From contig CAMWWJ010000002.1 in the NCBI GenBank assembly GCA_947177925.1, positions 1 through 36,547 of the forward strand: a DNA stretch of 36,547 bases, read 5' to 3'. The position numbers and the translations under genes were made by a program. A model generated the notes under the pieces. It saw only the letters and a program-made list of their open reading frames with translations, was not told where the DNA came from and did no database searches. Positions 7,424 to 15,333 of the stretch are shown here, in pieces. This DNA is from an uncultured Lachnospiraceae bacterium. Its GTDB lineage: Bacteria; Bacillota; Clostridia; Lachnospirales; Lachnospiraceae. Every line of letters begins with the position of its first letter. The stretch's first letter is position 1.

Positions 7424-7442
7424 TTCATTGTACAACTACCAT

Positions 7443-7474
7443 AGGGCTGACATATGTCAGCCCTATTTTATTTA
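7443..7474 (+). terminator. Terminator after flagellin copy 2
   Basis: The 22-base palindrome at 7443-7464 is followed by ATTTTATTTA, a better T-tract than in copy 1. The next gene starts only 10 bases later and I see no promoter between, so the glycosyltransferase genes downstream may rely on partial read-through from the very active flagellin promoter. Confidence 0.88.
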
Positions 7475-7484
7475 GGAGATTTTC

Positions 7485-8657
7485 ATGGGTAAAACTATTT
7501 TATTTTGTAATCATTATCCACCGGGACTGAAGGATGCATGGGAGAAGCAGGGATTTCAAGTAGTTGAAGTCATAGTGAGGACTGATACAATGAAACTGGA
7601 AGAGATCATTTCCTGTTTTCGTGCTTATCGGCAGAAACAGAATCTTACATTTGTATTTTCATGGGACTTCACACCTGACATTTCAGAAGCCTGCCATGAA
7701 CTTGGGATTTGCTATATTAGTTGGATAGTGGATTGTCCTCATACTGCTCTTTGGGCAAAATCCGCAAGGTATCCCGAAAACCGAATTTTTGTATTTGATT
7801 ATAAGCTTTATGAAATGCTGGATCAGAGAGGGCTTAAGCATATTTGGTATCTTCCGCTTTCAGCAGATGTGGATAGTTTTGAAAAGTGCATTCAAATGGC
7901 CGATATGAAAGAAAAAGAAAAATATAGTTCAGAAGTTTCTTTTGTAGGCAATCTTTATAATGATCCGGCGCATAGCCTGTATGACAGCATAACCTATCTG
8001 CCACCATATCTGAAAGGATATTTTGATTCCTTAATCATGATTCAGAGAAAAATGTGGGGAATGAATCTATTTGAAGAGGCAATCAACAATCAGGCATGGG
8101 ACATGCTAAGGAATTATGTGAACTGGGACCTGGGAGATAAGTATGAGGATGCTTATGAATTATCAATGATTAATATGCTTTATCAAAAAGTGGCGCAGCT
8201 AGAGCGTAAAGAAGTTTGCAACTATTTGACGGAACATTTTGATTTTGCACTGTATACCGGAGGCAATACAGATTTTAATCCAGCGTTAAGAAATAGGGGA
8301 AAGGTTGATTATTTATCCCAGATGCCATTAGTGTTCCATTATAGTAAGATAAATATAAACATTACCTTGCGTTCCATTACATCTGGTATTCCATTACGTG
8401 TAATGGACATACTGGCATGTGAAGGATTCTTATTGACAAATTATCAAAGCGAAATAGCAGAATACTTTGAAGATGGCAGGGAATTGGTTATTTATGAAAA
8501 TTTTGAAGATATGTATGAAAAAATAGCATATTATCTTCAACACGAGGACGAACGGAAACAAATTGCCCATGCCGGATATGAAAAGGTAAAGGAACAATTT
8601 AATTATACAAGAGGAATCGATAAAATCGTGCAGGCATTGGATATGGAGACTATGTAA
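7485..8657 (+). CDS. CgeB/DUF3880-type glycosyltransferase 2
   Basis: This 390-residue cytoplasmic GT-B enzyme belongs to the five-member local family. The DUF3880-like half has FVFSWDFTPDISEACHELGI then YISWIVDCPHTALW. The Glyco_trans_1_2 half has YSKININITLRSITSGIPLR, followed by ACEGFLLTNYQSEIAEYF, and ends with helices and HEDERKQIAHAGYEKV. It starts at an ATG with AGGAG seven bases upstream, directly behind the flagellin 2 terminator, which argues strongly for a flagellin-linked role. The family normally has GSGGF or a similar motif, whereas this member has CEGF. It is adjacent to the small-protein gene at 8658 with no gap. Donor sugar is unknown. Confidence 0.9.
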   Translation: MGKTILFCNHYPPGLKDAWEKQGFQVVEVIVRTDTMKLEEIISCFRAYRQKQNLTFVFSWDFTPDISEACHELGICYISWIVDCPHTALWAKSARYPENRIFVFDYKLYEMLDQRGLKHIWYLPLSADVDSFEKCIQMADMKEKEKYSSEVSFVGNLYNDPAHSLYDSITYLPPYLKGYFDSLIMIQRKMWGMNLFEEAINNQAWDMLRNYVNWDLGDKYEDAYELSMINMLYQKVAQLERKEVCNYLTEHFDFALYTGGNTDFNPALRNRGKVDYLSQMPLVFHYSKININITLRSITSGIPLRVMDILACEGFLLTNYQSEIAEYFEDGRELVIYENFEDMYEKIAYYLQHEDERKQIAHAGYEKVKEQFNYTRGIDKIVQALDMETM

Positions 8658-9155
8658 ATGAAAAAGGCAATGATCGTATGGGATAAGACGAAACAAAAGG
8701 AATATGAGAACATTCTTCGTATGCTTACGGAAATCTTTAAAGAAAAGGATTTTCAGGTAAAAACTATCATGTTTGGAGAAATGGGCAGGCCTGATCATGC
8801 ATATTTTGCAGAAATGCAGGAGTATGATGGTGACTATATATGTAGCCTGGATATGGCGGGATTTCAGATGAATACATTGTTAGAATGTACCGGCTACAAT
8901 CTTCTCTATGCCAAGCAGATGCATATTGTAATCGATGAACAATGCTTTGTGAAGTATGCGGAAGGAAAATTTGCTATCAGTTTATATTTTTTTCTGCCGG
9001 GCAGTGTAGGGAAATGGCAGAAACGATATCCACATATATCCAATATAGTTGCATATGAGAAAATGAATCCAAAGGATGCAAATAGAGAAATCCTGCAGAA
9101 CATGATAGACTATTTTCTGGATGAAACCGAAAAAAAGTGGGAGGATGAAAGATGA
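8658..9155 (+). CDS. Small unrecognised protein, paralogue B, between glycosyltransferases
   Basis: This 165-residue protein is a paralogue of the product at 3536-4099; the shared core includes SLDMAGFQMNTLLE, YNLLYAKQMHIVI and YPHISNI. I do not recognise the family. It has alternating strands and helices, no signal peptide, no membrane segment, and no obvious catalytic motif beyond the DMAGF and YAKQMH core. Its ATG follows the previous stop directly (GGAG at 8645-8648), and its own stop overlaps the next gene as ATGA, so three products (glycosyltransferase, small protein, glycosyltransferase) are translationally coupled. A partner or accessory subunit of the CgeB-type enzymes, or a half-glycosyltransferase fold, are reasonable guesses only. 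Confidence 0.85.
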   Translation: MKKAMIVWDKTKQKEYENILRMLTEIFKEKDFQVKTIMFGEMGRPDHAYFAEMQEYDGDYICSLDMAGFQMNTLLECTGYNLLYAKQMHIVIDEQCFVKYAEGKFAISLYFFLPGSVGKWQKRYPHISNIVAYEKMNPKDANREILQNMIDYFLDETEKKWEDER

Positions 9156-10309
9156 AGCTCCTCATTTATCAATGGAATTCCTATTTTCAGTATGATATTT
9201 ATGAAATATGTAAAGAGAGCAATATAACCTTTGAAGTCTTTTCGTGGACATTCCAATCCAAAAATGAAGACGAGAAATTTGAGCAATGGTTTGAGGAACA
9301 CATGGACTGCAGGACATTTGATGCTTTGTTAAGTGTGAATTATTGGCCTTTATTAGCACAAGTATGTCATCGGCATGGAATAAAATACATTGCATGGTGC
9401 TATGATTGTCCGTTAAATGTAGAAAAGATAGAGGAAACATTGGGTCATCCTACTAATCACGTATTCTTTTTTGATAGAATGCAATTTCAAAAATACAGGC
9501 AGGAGGGTTTTGAGACGGTTTATCATCTGCCTATGGGAGTAAACAGTACAAGATTAAGGAATCTTCAAATTTCAAAGGAAGAATACGAAAAATATAAAGC
9601 ACAGGTTTCCTTTATTGGGAATCTATACAATTCCAGGCTGCAGGAAATACTTGCGCCAATGAATGACTATACAAGAGGCTATCTAAAGGCGGTCATGGAT
9701 CTGCAGTCACAGATATATGGATATTATTTCTTTGATGAAGTAATATCGGAAAAATTGATGCAGGATATCAACCGCCAGTATTTGGAGAAAGAGCCTGATA
9801 CGAAATTTCAACTTAGCAGGGAAGCGCTGACCTTTGCCATGGCTAGTGAAATTACAAGGCAGGATAGGATTATATTGCTGAATTTATGCGGCAGAAGGTA
9901 TCATACAAAGTTTTATTCTTATGAAGATAGCGAATTGATTAAAAATATAGAAAAATGCAAAGCATTAGATTATATATGGGAAATGCCTAAAATGTTCTTT
10001 TGTTCTAAAATTAATTTAAATCCATCATTAAGAATCATACAAAGCGGTATTCCTCTTAGAGCATTGGATATTATGGGGGCAGGCGGATTCTTATTGTCCA
10101 ATTACCAGGAAGAATTGGTGGAATTATATGAGAATGAAAAAGAAATGGTAGTCTATGAAAGCATTGAGGATGCCCTGGAAAAAGCGGAGTTCTATTTAAG
10201 GAATGAGGATATTCGTTTAAAAATTGCAGAGAACGGAAGAAAGAAAACATTGGAGCAGCATAGTCTGCAGCAGTGCATGAAAACTATTTTTGAGATATCC
10301 GGACTTTAG
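9152..10309 (+). CDS. CgeB/DUF3880-type glycosyltransferase 3
   Basis: This is a 385-residue GT-B family member. The N-half has FDALLSVNYWPLLAQVCHRH and YIAWCYDCPLNVEKIEE, then LGHPTNHVFFFDRMQF. The C-half has SKINLNPSLRIIQSGIPLRA, MGAGGFLLSNYQEELVELY, and a C-terminal helix pair. It carries the family's conserved FIGNLYNSRL strand near residue 150. The start ATG at 9152 overlaps the preceding stop by four bases and has GGAGG at 9140-9144. It sits in the plus-strand run behind flagellin copy 2. It shares the longer central region (EITRQDRIILLNL) with the minus-strand members, so it groups with them rather than with the 7485 product. Confidence 0.9.
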   Translation: MKLLIYQWNSYFQYDIYEICKESNITFEVFSWTFQSKNEDEKFEQWFEEHMDCRTFDALLSVNYWPLLAQVCHRHGIKYIAWCYDCPLNVEKIEETLGHPTNHVFFFDRMQFQKYRQEGFETVYHLPMGVNSTRLRNLQISKEEYEKYKAQVSFIGNLYNSRLQEILAPMNDYTRGYLKAVMDLQSQIYGYYFFDEVISEKLMQDINRQYLEKEPDTKFQLSREALTFAMASEITRQDRIILLNLCGRRYHTKFYSYEDSELIKNIEKCKALDYIWEMPKMFFCSKINLNPSLRIIQSGIPLRALDIMGAGGFLLSNYQEELVELYENEKEMVVYESIEDALEKAEFYLRNEDIRLKIAENGRKKTLEQHSLQQCMKTIFEISGL

Positions 10310-10324
10310 GATGAGGTTACATTT

Positions 10325-11488
10325 ATGAAGATTTTATTATATTATTGGAAGGCATACAGCAATTTCTTTTTGCAGATACAGTTGGAAAAACTGGGTTATA
10401 CCGTTATCCCATGGAAGGACGAAGGGCTTATCCGGGATGAGGAAGAATCTCTGGAACGCTTAAGCGAAGAGTTGAAAAAAGGGTATCAGGCGGTTTTTTC
10501 ATATAATTATTTTAAGACAGTTGCGATTGCCTGTAACAGACAGAATACATCTTACATATCGTGGATACAGGATTCTCCCTTATTATCCCTGTATGATAAT
10601 ACTGCTTATCTGGAAACAAATTATTTCTTTTGCTTTGATTATGAGCAATATGAAGCTATGAAAACAAGGGCAGTTACCCATGCTTATTATTTTCCTTTGG
10701 CTACGGATGTGAAAGCATTATCTGAGGCGGCAGATTGTATACCGGAAAAAGAAGAATATTTAGCGGATGTGAGTTTCGTAGGTTCTCTTTACTCAGAAAG
10801 AAATATGTTTTCTGCTCTTAACAATCTTCCAGATTTTCTCAAAGGATATATAGAGGGAATCTGCCAGGCACAGCTTAGGATTCCCGGCATTCGTTTTTCG
10901 GAAGTAAGAGTTCCTGAAAATATTATGGATACATTAAAAAAGATACTGGTGTTTCATGGCATGGAGGAAACCAAGCTGACATATGAGATATTAGTGGAGA
11001 ATCTAATTGATCGGCAAGTAACCGCTGTGGAAAGAAATCAAATGATACAGAGACTTTCTGAACAATTTGATTTCAAATTATATACAGGAGCAGATACTTC
11101 TCACTGTCCTCAAGTAAAAAATTGTGGAACAGTGGATTATTATCAAGAAATGCCAAAGGTATTCCGCCAGTCGAAAATCAATATTAATATTTCCCTGCGC
11201 TCCATACGTACCGGAATCCCTTTAAGGATATTGGATATTCTTGCATCCGGCGGATTTGTGCTTACTAATTATCAGGAAGATTTATATCGGTATTTTGAAG
11301 AGGGAAAAAGCATAGTAACTTTTTATAATCTGGATGATATGATAGAAAAAATACATTATTATTTAGAGCATGAAGAGGAGCGAAAGAGTATTATGGAAGA
11401 GGGCAGGAAAATTGTATGTCAGGAATTTGATTTTCCGATATTGCTTCCGCAAGTACTGGAATTGGCAGGAATCAATCATAGGCTTTAA
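10325..11488 (+). CDS. CgeB/DUF3880-type glycosyltransferase 4
   Basis: This 387-residue member of the local GT-B family has N-half motifs AVFSYNYFKTVAIACNRQ and SYISWIQDSPLLSLYDN. The C-half motifs are SKININISLRSIRTGIPLR and LASGGFVLTNYQEDLYRYF, with HEEERKSIMEEGRKIV near the end. It most resembles the 7485 product, sharing the NITLRSI/NISLRSI and LTNYQ variants. GAGG at 10313-10316 supports the ATG. It closes the plus-strand run and is followed by a convergent terminator shared with the minus-strand gene at 11499. Confidence 0.9.
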   Translation: MKILLYYWKAYSNFFLQIQLEKLGYTVIPWKDEGLIRDEEESLERLSEELKKGYQAVFSYNYFKTVAIACNRQNTSYISWIQDSPLLSLYDNTAYLETNYFFCFDYEQYEAMKTRAVTHAYYFPLATDVKALSEAADCIPEKEEYLADVSFVGSLYSERNMFSALNNLPDFLKGYIEGICQAQLRIPGIRFSEVRVPENIMDTLKKILVFHGMEETKLTYEILVENLIDRQVTAVERNQMIQRLSEQFDFKLYTGADTSHCPQVKNCGTVDYYQEMPKVFRQSKININISLRSIRTGIPLRILDILASGGFVLTNYQEDLYRYFEEGKSIVTFYNLDDMIEKIHYYLEHEEERKSIMEEGRKIVCQEFDFPILLPQVLELAGINHRL

Positions 11489-11518
11489 AAGGCTGATGCT
11501 ATAGGACACCAGCCTTTT
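11487..11518. terminator. Bidirectional terminator between convergent glycosyltransferase genes
   Basis: A 9-bp stem, AAAAGGCTG (11487-11495) and CAGCCTTTT (11510-11518), flanks a 14-base loop. Both sides carry A or T runs, as expected for two-way termination. As at 4035-4066, the minus-strand stop codon (11499-11501) lies in the loop, and the plus-strand stop overlaps the left arm. Confidence 0.8.
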
Positions 11519-12653
11519 GGAAAATAGCAGCAATTTTGGGGGGATAAGAAAATTCAGAAACAACTTTTTCATATCCGTTTCTGGCGATTTTCTCCCGTTT
11601 TGCATCGTGCTTTAAGTAATAATCAGCTTTGCATAATGCATCTTCCATGCTTTCATAAAGAATGACATTTTCGCCGTCAGTAAAATATTCAGCAAGTTCA
11701 GGCTGCCAATTGCTGAAGAGAGTGCCGCCACAGCTTAAGATATCCAGTGCCCTTAAGGGAATGCCGGACTGAATGCTTTTTAAGGTTGGATTTAAATTTA
11801 ATTTACTGCACCGGAAGATCTTAGGCATTTCGGTAAAGTAATGGGCAGTACCGCTATAGGTAAGGTGATTTAACAATTCGGACTTGCTGTTAGAATAGTA
11901 AGTTACCTGATGGGTTCGTCCTAACATATTTAAAAGTATAAGGCGCTCTGTGCGGGTAACCTGTTTATTGATATTCCGAATCAGTTCCTCCCTGTTATTG
12001 GTGTCGAACTTGGACTCAAAGCGGGAAAAATATTCATCCATGTGGGCGCTGAAATCATCGGTTATCATTTCCTCAATGAAATTGTAGCCATAAACTCTGA
12101 GCTGGGCTTCTACAATGGCATTGATGTAACCTTTCGTATACTCATTTTGTGCAGATAAAAACTGGGGCAGAAAGGACTCGTATAACTGGCCTACGAAAGC
12201 GATTTCTGCACCATAGCGCTTTTTATCTGCCTGGGAAACAGTAAGCTTCTGAGTGCGTTCCGTATTGACTGCAAGGGGCATGTGATAGGCATGCGCTACC
12301 CCTGATTTATTCAAACGTTCTGTATCCAACCGGTCAAAGAGGAATATATAGTTGGTGGGATATTGATAATATTCAATCCGGGTTGTATTGATGGGACTGT
12401 CATAAATCCAGGAAATATACTTTTTATGAAATTTATGACACAACTTCGCAACCAAAGGATGAAAATTGGTACTCATGACAAAGTCATATTGATGCTCCGT
12501 AAGTTCTATGGAGAATTTTCTTTCAAAGAAGTCATCTTCATAAATGTTGCGGAACTTATACATCAGATTTTTACAGTGGCAGCCTTGTCTTTCCAGACAG
12601 TAAATTAAATCGCCCTGGGTGTAGGAACCCATATCGTACAATAAAATATTCAT
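11499..12653 (-). CDS. CgeB/DUF3880-type glycosyltransferase 5
   Basis: This 384-residue GT-B enzyme is the closest paralogue of the other minus-strand member at 4050-5225: both begin NIL(F/L)YD, contain SYTQ, share YQYPTNYIFLFDR and HMPLAVN, and have SIQSGIPLRALDI in the C-half. Here the glycine-rich step is LSCGGTLFSNWQPELAEYF. The ATG at 12653-12651 has a modest GGTGA site on the minus strand. The two close paralogues bracket the flagellin and plus-strand glycosyltransferase block, which suggests growth by duplication. No membrane segment is visible. Confidence 0.9.
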   Translation of the reverse strand: MNILLYDMGSYTQGDLIYCLERQGCHCKNLMYKFRNIYEDDFFERKFSIELTEHQYDFVMSTNFHPLVAKLCHKFHKKYISWIYDSPINTTRIEYYQYPTNYIFLFDRLDTERLNKSGVAHAYHMPLAVNTERTQKLTVSQADKKRYGAEIAFVGQLYESFLPQFLSAQNEYTKGYINAIVEAQLRVYGYNFIEEMITDDFSAHMDEYFSRFESKFDTNNREELIRNINKQVTRTERLILLNMLGRTHQVTYYSNSKSELLNHLTYSGTAHYFTEMPKIFRCSKLNLNPTLKSIQSGIPLRALDILSCGGTLFSNWQPELAEYFTDGENVILYESMEDALCKADYYLKHDAKREKIARNGYEKVVSEFSYPPKIAAIFQKAGVL

Positions 12654-12759
12654 GTTGTGCTTTTCACCAGATCGTGTCCTTTCCTATACAAATTAAAAAT
12701 ATTATAGCATGAGGACTAAAGCATGACAATCAAGAAAAATGAAATGAAAGGTAAATATC

Positions 12760-13566
12760 ATGGAAAAAATCAGTGTAGTAATCCCGACTTATAACAGAAG
12801 TACACTTATAGAAAGAGCTGTAAATAGTGTTACCATGCAGACCTATGAAAATCTGGAGATCATCGTGGTGGATGATGGGTCTGCAGATGATACGGAAACA
12901 GTAGTAAATTCCATAAAGGACAGCAGGATACGTTACATAAAGCTGCCTGTCAATGGTGGTGCAGCCAATGCAAGAAATGTTGGGGTAGAACATGCCACAG
13001 GCTCTCTTGTTGCATTTCAGGACAGTGATGATTATTGGAGACCGCAGAAACTGGAAAAGCAGATGGAATATTGGAGGGAGCATCCTGAATTTCAGATGAT
13101 TTATTCTGCTTATTCTTATTCTGTGGGCGAGAATAACCTTGGCAAAACACCTGCCGGTGAGCCAAGGGAAGTTCTGGAAGGGAACATATTTGAACATCTA
13201 TTAGTTCAAAATACCATAGGAACTCCAACGATATTAGTAAACAGGGAATGCTTTCTGGAGTGTGGTGGATTTGATACTACTTTTGACAGTATAGAAGATT
13301 GGGAGTTCGTATTGCGTTTTTCTAAAAAGTACCCAATTGGTTATGTGGATGAAATATTGGTGGATGCGTATTTTACATCGGGAGGTGTAACTACAGGAAT
13401 AAGTGACTTTTTTGAATGCAGGTGCCGGATGATTGCAACATATAAAGAGGAGTTTATGGCATCAAAAACATTTGATCCGGTAGTGGAGGAATTATTTCTA
13501 AGGGCTCAGGAAGCGGGGCTTTTAGACATAGTGAAGAAGATGCTGATGTTGTATTTGCAAGCATAG
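12760..13566 (+). CDS. Family 2 glycosyltransferase (GT-A)
   Basis: This 268-residue protein is a classic inverting GT-A glycosyltransferase. It begins ISVVIPTYNRSTLIERAVNS, followed by the nucleotide-binding VVDDGSADDT, and carries the metal-binding DSDD at residues 88-91 (AFQDSDDYW). Later come GGFDTTFDSIEDWEFVLRFS and a short C-terminal helical end without membrane segments. The ATG at 12760 has AAAGGT eight bases upstream. It is a single plus-strand gene between two minus-strand units; the next gene converges on it 23 bases after the stop with no strong terminator between. A role in building the flagellin glycan is inferred from location only. Confidence 0.92.
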   Translation: MEKISVVIPTYNRSTLIERAVNSVTMQTYENLEIIVVDDGSADDTETVVNSIKDSRIRYIKLPVNGGAANARNVGVEHATGSLVAFQDSDDYWRPQKLEKQMEYWREHPEFQMIYSAYSYSVGENNLGKTPAGEPREVLEGNIFEHLLVQNTIGTPTILVNRECFLECGGFDTTFDSIEDWEFVLRFSKKYPIGYVDEILVDAYFTSGGVTTGISDFFECRCRMIATYKEEFMASKTFDPVVEELFLRAQEAGLLDIVKKMLMLYLQA

Positions 13567-13589
13567 CCAACCGAGAGAGCCAATGTCAC

Positions 13590-14315
13590 CTATGCATGCT
13601 TTCGTATATCGGAATAGGATTTACCCAGATAAGGAGCATATTTCTCCATAAAGATTTTGCGGTATTTATTATAATTCCACATAGAGAGAATTCTTCCATC
13701 ATCGTGGACGAACCAAGGTAGTTTTTGTGTAGGTACAACGATACGATAGCCATGAAGAAGAAAATTCATGCTTTGGAAAGCATCGTAAAAATCCCAATCT
13801 TTTAAGAGTTTATCATCCCATTGTAAATCAGCAGAGGTAACCATGATACATCCGTCTATCAAGGCGGCATCTGCGATTCCATCAGAAAGGGAATAGCGGT
13901 ACTGCCGATAGTCAGCATGGGAATAGGCATTAGAATCACTTCCGTACATGGGGTCAGCCCCAATCCGTTTTGAGTGCCACATAATCCCGTTTGCGGATAC
14001 AACAGGATATCCTGCCATGCCAATCATACCGATAGAGGAATCTAATTGAAAAATAGACAATATATCAAATAAGAAATGCCGGTTAATAATAAAAACATCC
14101 TGATGCATATAAATTTTATATTTGGCATCAGTGGATGACATGCCCTCGTTGTATCCGGAAGTCATACTGGCAGAATCATAAATGGTCAGTATATCCATTT
14201 CGTAATTGTCAGGAACGATTAGTTGATTTAAGTAATGAAAGCATTCCTGAAGATAAATATCGTTATTGGTGCAGAGGATAAAAGCAAATTTGTGTTCATT
14301 TATAGTTTTGCACAT
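13590..14315 (-). CDS. Glycosyltransferase, Glyco_tranf_2_5-like
   Basis: This 241-residue protein looks like the Glyco_tranf_2_5 branch of GT-A enzymes. It has FAFILCTNNDIYLQECFHYL at the start, SGYNEGMSSTDAKYKIYMHQ followed by DVF as the usual metal-site region, IGMIGMAGYPVV, and DAALIDGCIMVT with WDFYDAFQSMNFLLHGYRI near the C-terminus. In this branch the DxD is commonly replaced by HQDV, as here. It is the second gene of a minus-strand pair: the upstream stop is one base from its ATG, and the AAGGAG site lies inside the upstream gene, so the two are probably coupled. Function in flagellin glycan assembly is inferred. Confidence 0.82.
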   Translation of the reverse strand: MCKTINEHKFAFILCTNNDIYLQECFHYLNQLIVPDNYEMDILTIYDSASMTSGYNEGMSSTDAKYKIYMHQDVFIINRHFLFDILSIFQLDSSIGMIGMAGYPVVSANGIMWHSKRIGADPMYGSDSNAYSHADYRQYRYSLSDGIADAALIDGCIMVTSADLQWDDKLLKDWDFYDAFQSMNFLLHGYRIVVPTQKLPWFVHDDGRILSMWNYNKYRKIFMEKYAPYLGKSYSDIRKHA

Positions 14316-14316
14316 A

Positions 14317-15021
14317 TTAAAGTAACTCCTTAAGGGAAGAAATCAGAGCAGCAATATCCTGTGTGGGTGAAGGGATAGCAGTGAGATATTGATATGCTCT
14401 GGAATAATTGTGGACTTCCATATACAGGGAAGCTAATTCTAAAATTACCTGCTGAAAGGATTCTCTTTCGAACAGCCATGTAAGCCATTGAATCTTATCA
14501 CTAATGGTCCAGAAAGGTTTCATACAGGTATATAAATTCCAAAATAAATTTCCGTAATTTTCAAAATATTCATTTTGTGAAATAAACATGGCAGCATAGA
14601 TGGTCAAGGGAATAGAGGTTAAGTATGTGGCTGCTTCCGCCATGGCTTCTTCTGATAGTGCAAGCTCCAGGCGGCGCATTGCAAAAATTGCCAGAAGATA
14701 CTGTTCCATGATGCTGCTATAATCATTTGCCGTAGATAAAAAAGGCGTTTTTTCGTATTTTAACTCAAGCTTTAAAATATTTAGAAGAATATGGATCCTT
14801 TTTGTTTCGGCAGAATTGCGAAACTGTGGATAGGAATCCGGTTCTTCAAAATAAGGAAGCAGGTCAAAAAGCGCTTCATATTGTTTGTTACCAAGACATA
14901 GATCTATATGCTGCTGCATGTTTTTGTATAGGTCAAAGCAATAGGATTTATCTGCGTCGATTTTTTGAAAATCACGTTCCGCTTCCTGCAAAAGTTCGTT
15001 TAAGCTTTGATAAGTAGCCAA
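14317..15021 (-). CDS. Helical protein of unknown function paired with a glycosyltransferase
   Basis: I do not recognise this 234-residue protein. It is almost wholly helical and has several short helix pairs (YEALFDLLPYFEEPDSYPQF, ASLYMEVHNYSRAYQYLTAI) that look like degenerate TPR-type repeats. It lacks a signal peptide or membrane segment. The start is TTG at 15021-15019: the frame gives no better ATG, and AAAGGAG lies seven bases upstream on the minus strand. It is the first gene of a two-gene unit with the glycosyltransferase at 13590. A protein-binding or scaffold role for that glycosyltransferase is a reasonable guess, not an identification. Confidence 0.75.
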   Translation of the reverse strand: MATYQSLNELLQEAERDFQKIDADKSYCFDLYKNMQQHIDLCLGNKQYEALFDLLPYFEEPDSYPQFRNSAETKRIHILLNILKLELKYEKTPFLSTANDYSSIMEQYLLAIFAMRRLELALSEEAMAEAATYLTSIPLTIYAAMFISQNEYFENYGNLFWNLYTCMKPFWTISDKIQWLTWLFERESFQQVILELASLYMEVHNYSRAYQYLTAIPSPTQDIAALISSLKELL

Positions 15022-15190
15022 GTGGATTCTCCTTTAATTTCATAAATGAACGTATATTTAGTGGCTTTTCATGAAAAGTATTATATAATAGTTTCCCAAA
15101 AAAGAAAAGATGGGATTTTCATGGAAAGCGGTTTGCATATGTGATAAAATGATTTTCAGGGGAATCGTAGAAAAGAAAGTAGACATAAAT

Positions 15191-15217
15191 TAAGGATATT
15201 TTAAAATATGCCGATAT
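15191..15217 (+). promoter_or_regulatory. Sigma-28-like promoter before the sugar operon
   Basis: GCCGATAT at 15210-15217 matches the sigma-28 -10 consensus GCCGATAA at seven of eight positions, better than the flagellin promoters. At the standard 15-base spacing the -35 reads TAAG (15191-15194), three of four. The spacer contains the AT palindrome ATATTTTAAAATAT. The predicted start lies about 50 bases before the leader frame. Confidence 0.68.
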
Positions 15218-15273
15218 ATACTCATATAATATGTTTCATGGATGAAATGAATGAAAAACAGGGAGGTTGCAAT

Positions 15274-15312
15274 ATGGATACGATACAAGAGCAGATAAAA
15301 GAGGGAAAGTAG
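15274..15312 (+). CDS. Possible 12-residue leader peptide
   Basis: A frame of 12 codons plus stop, MDTIQEQIKEGK, has a good GGGAGG site at 15261-15266. It is unusually placed: the left arm of the terminator hairpin begins inside it (15287) and the stop codon is in the hairpin loop, one base before the right arm. Ribosomes translating it would cover the left arm. There is no run of one amino-acid codon that would name a sensed compound, so the regulatory signal is unknown. It may instead be a chance frame. Confidence 0.45.
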   Translation: MDTIQEQIKEGK

Positions 15313-15333
15313 TTATCTGCTCTTATTTTGTAT
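15287..15333 (+). terminator. Terminator or attenuator upstream of the sugar operon
   Basis: A perfect 12-bp stem (AAGAGCAGATAA at 15287-15298, TTATCTGCTCTT at 15313-15324) with a 14-base loop is followed by ATTTTGTAT. It lies between the sigma-28-like promoter and the first operon gene at 15381, with no clear promoter after it, so expression of the operon would need read-through or anti-termination. Confidence 0.8.

Larger units (their letters stand above)
6446..7464 (+). repeat. Direct repeat copy 2 (promoter, leader, flagellin, terminator)
   Basis: This is the second copy of the unit at 5311-6329. From 6495 to 7425 it appears identical to copy 1. The differences lie in the promoter spacer and around the transcript start, and in a few bases after the stop (TAATTC versus TAATTT, then GTACAA versus GCACAA). 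Confidence 0.95.

Noticed and set aside
13567-13589. Possible terminator between the convergent genes at 12760 and 13590
   Set aside because: Only a GCATAG/CTATGC arm pair with a long loop and no good T-tract could be found.
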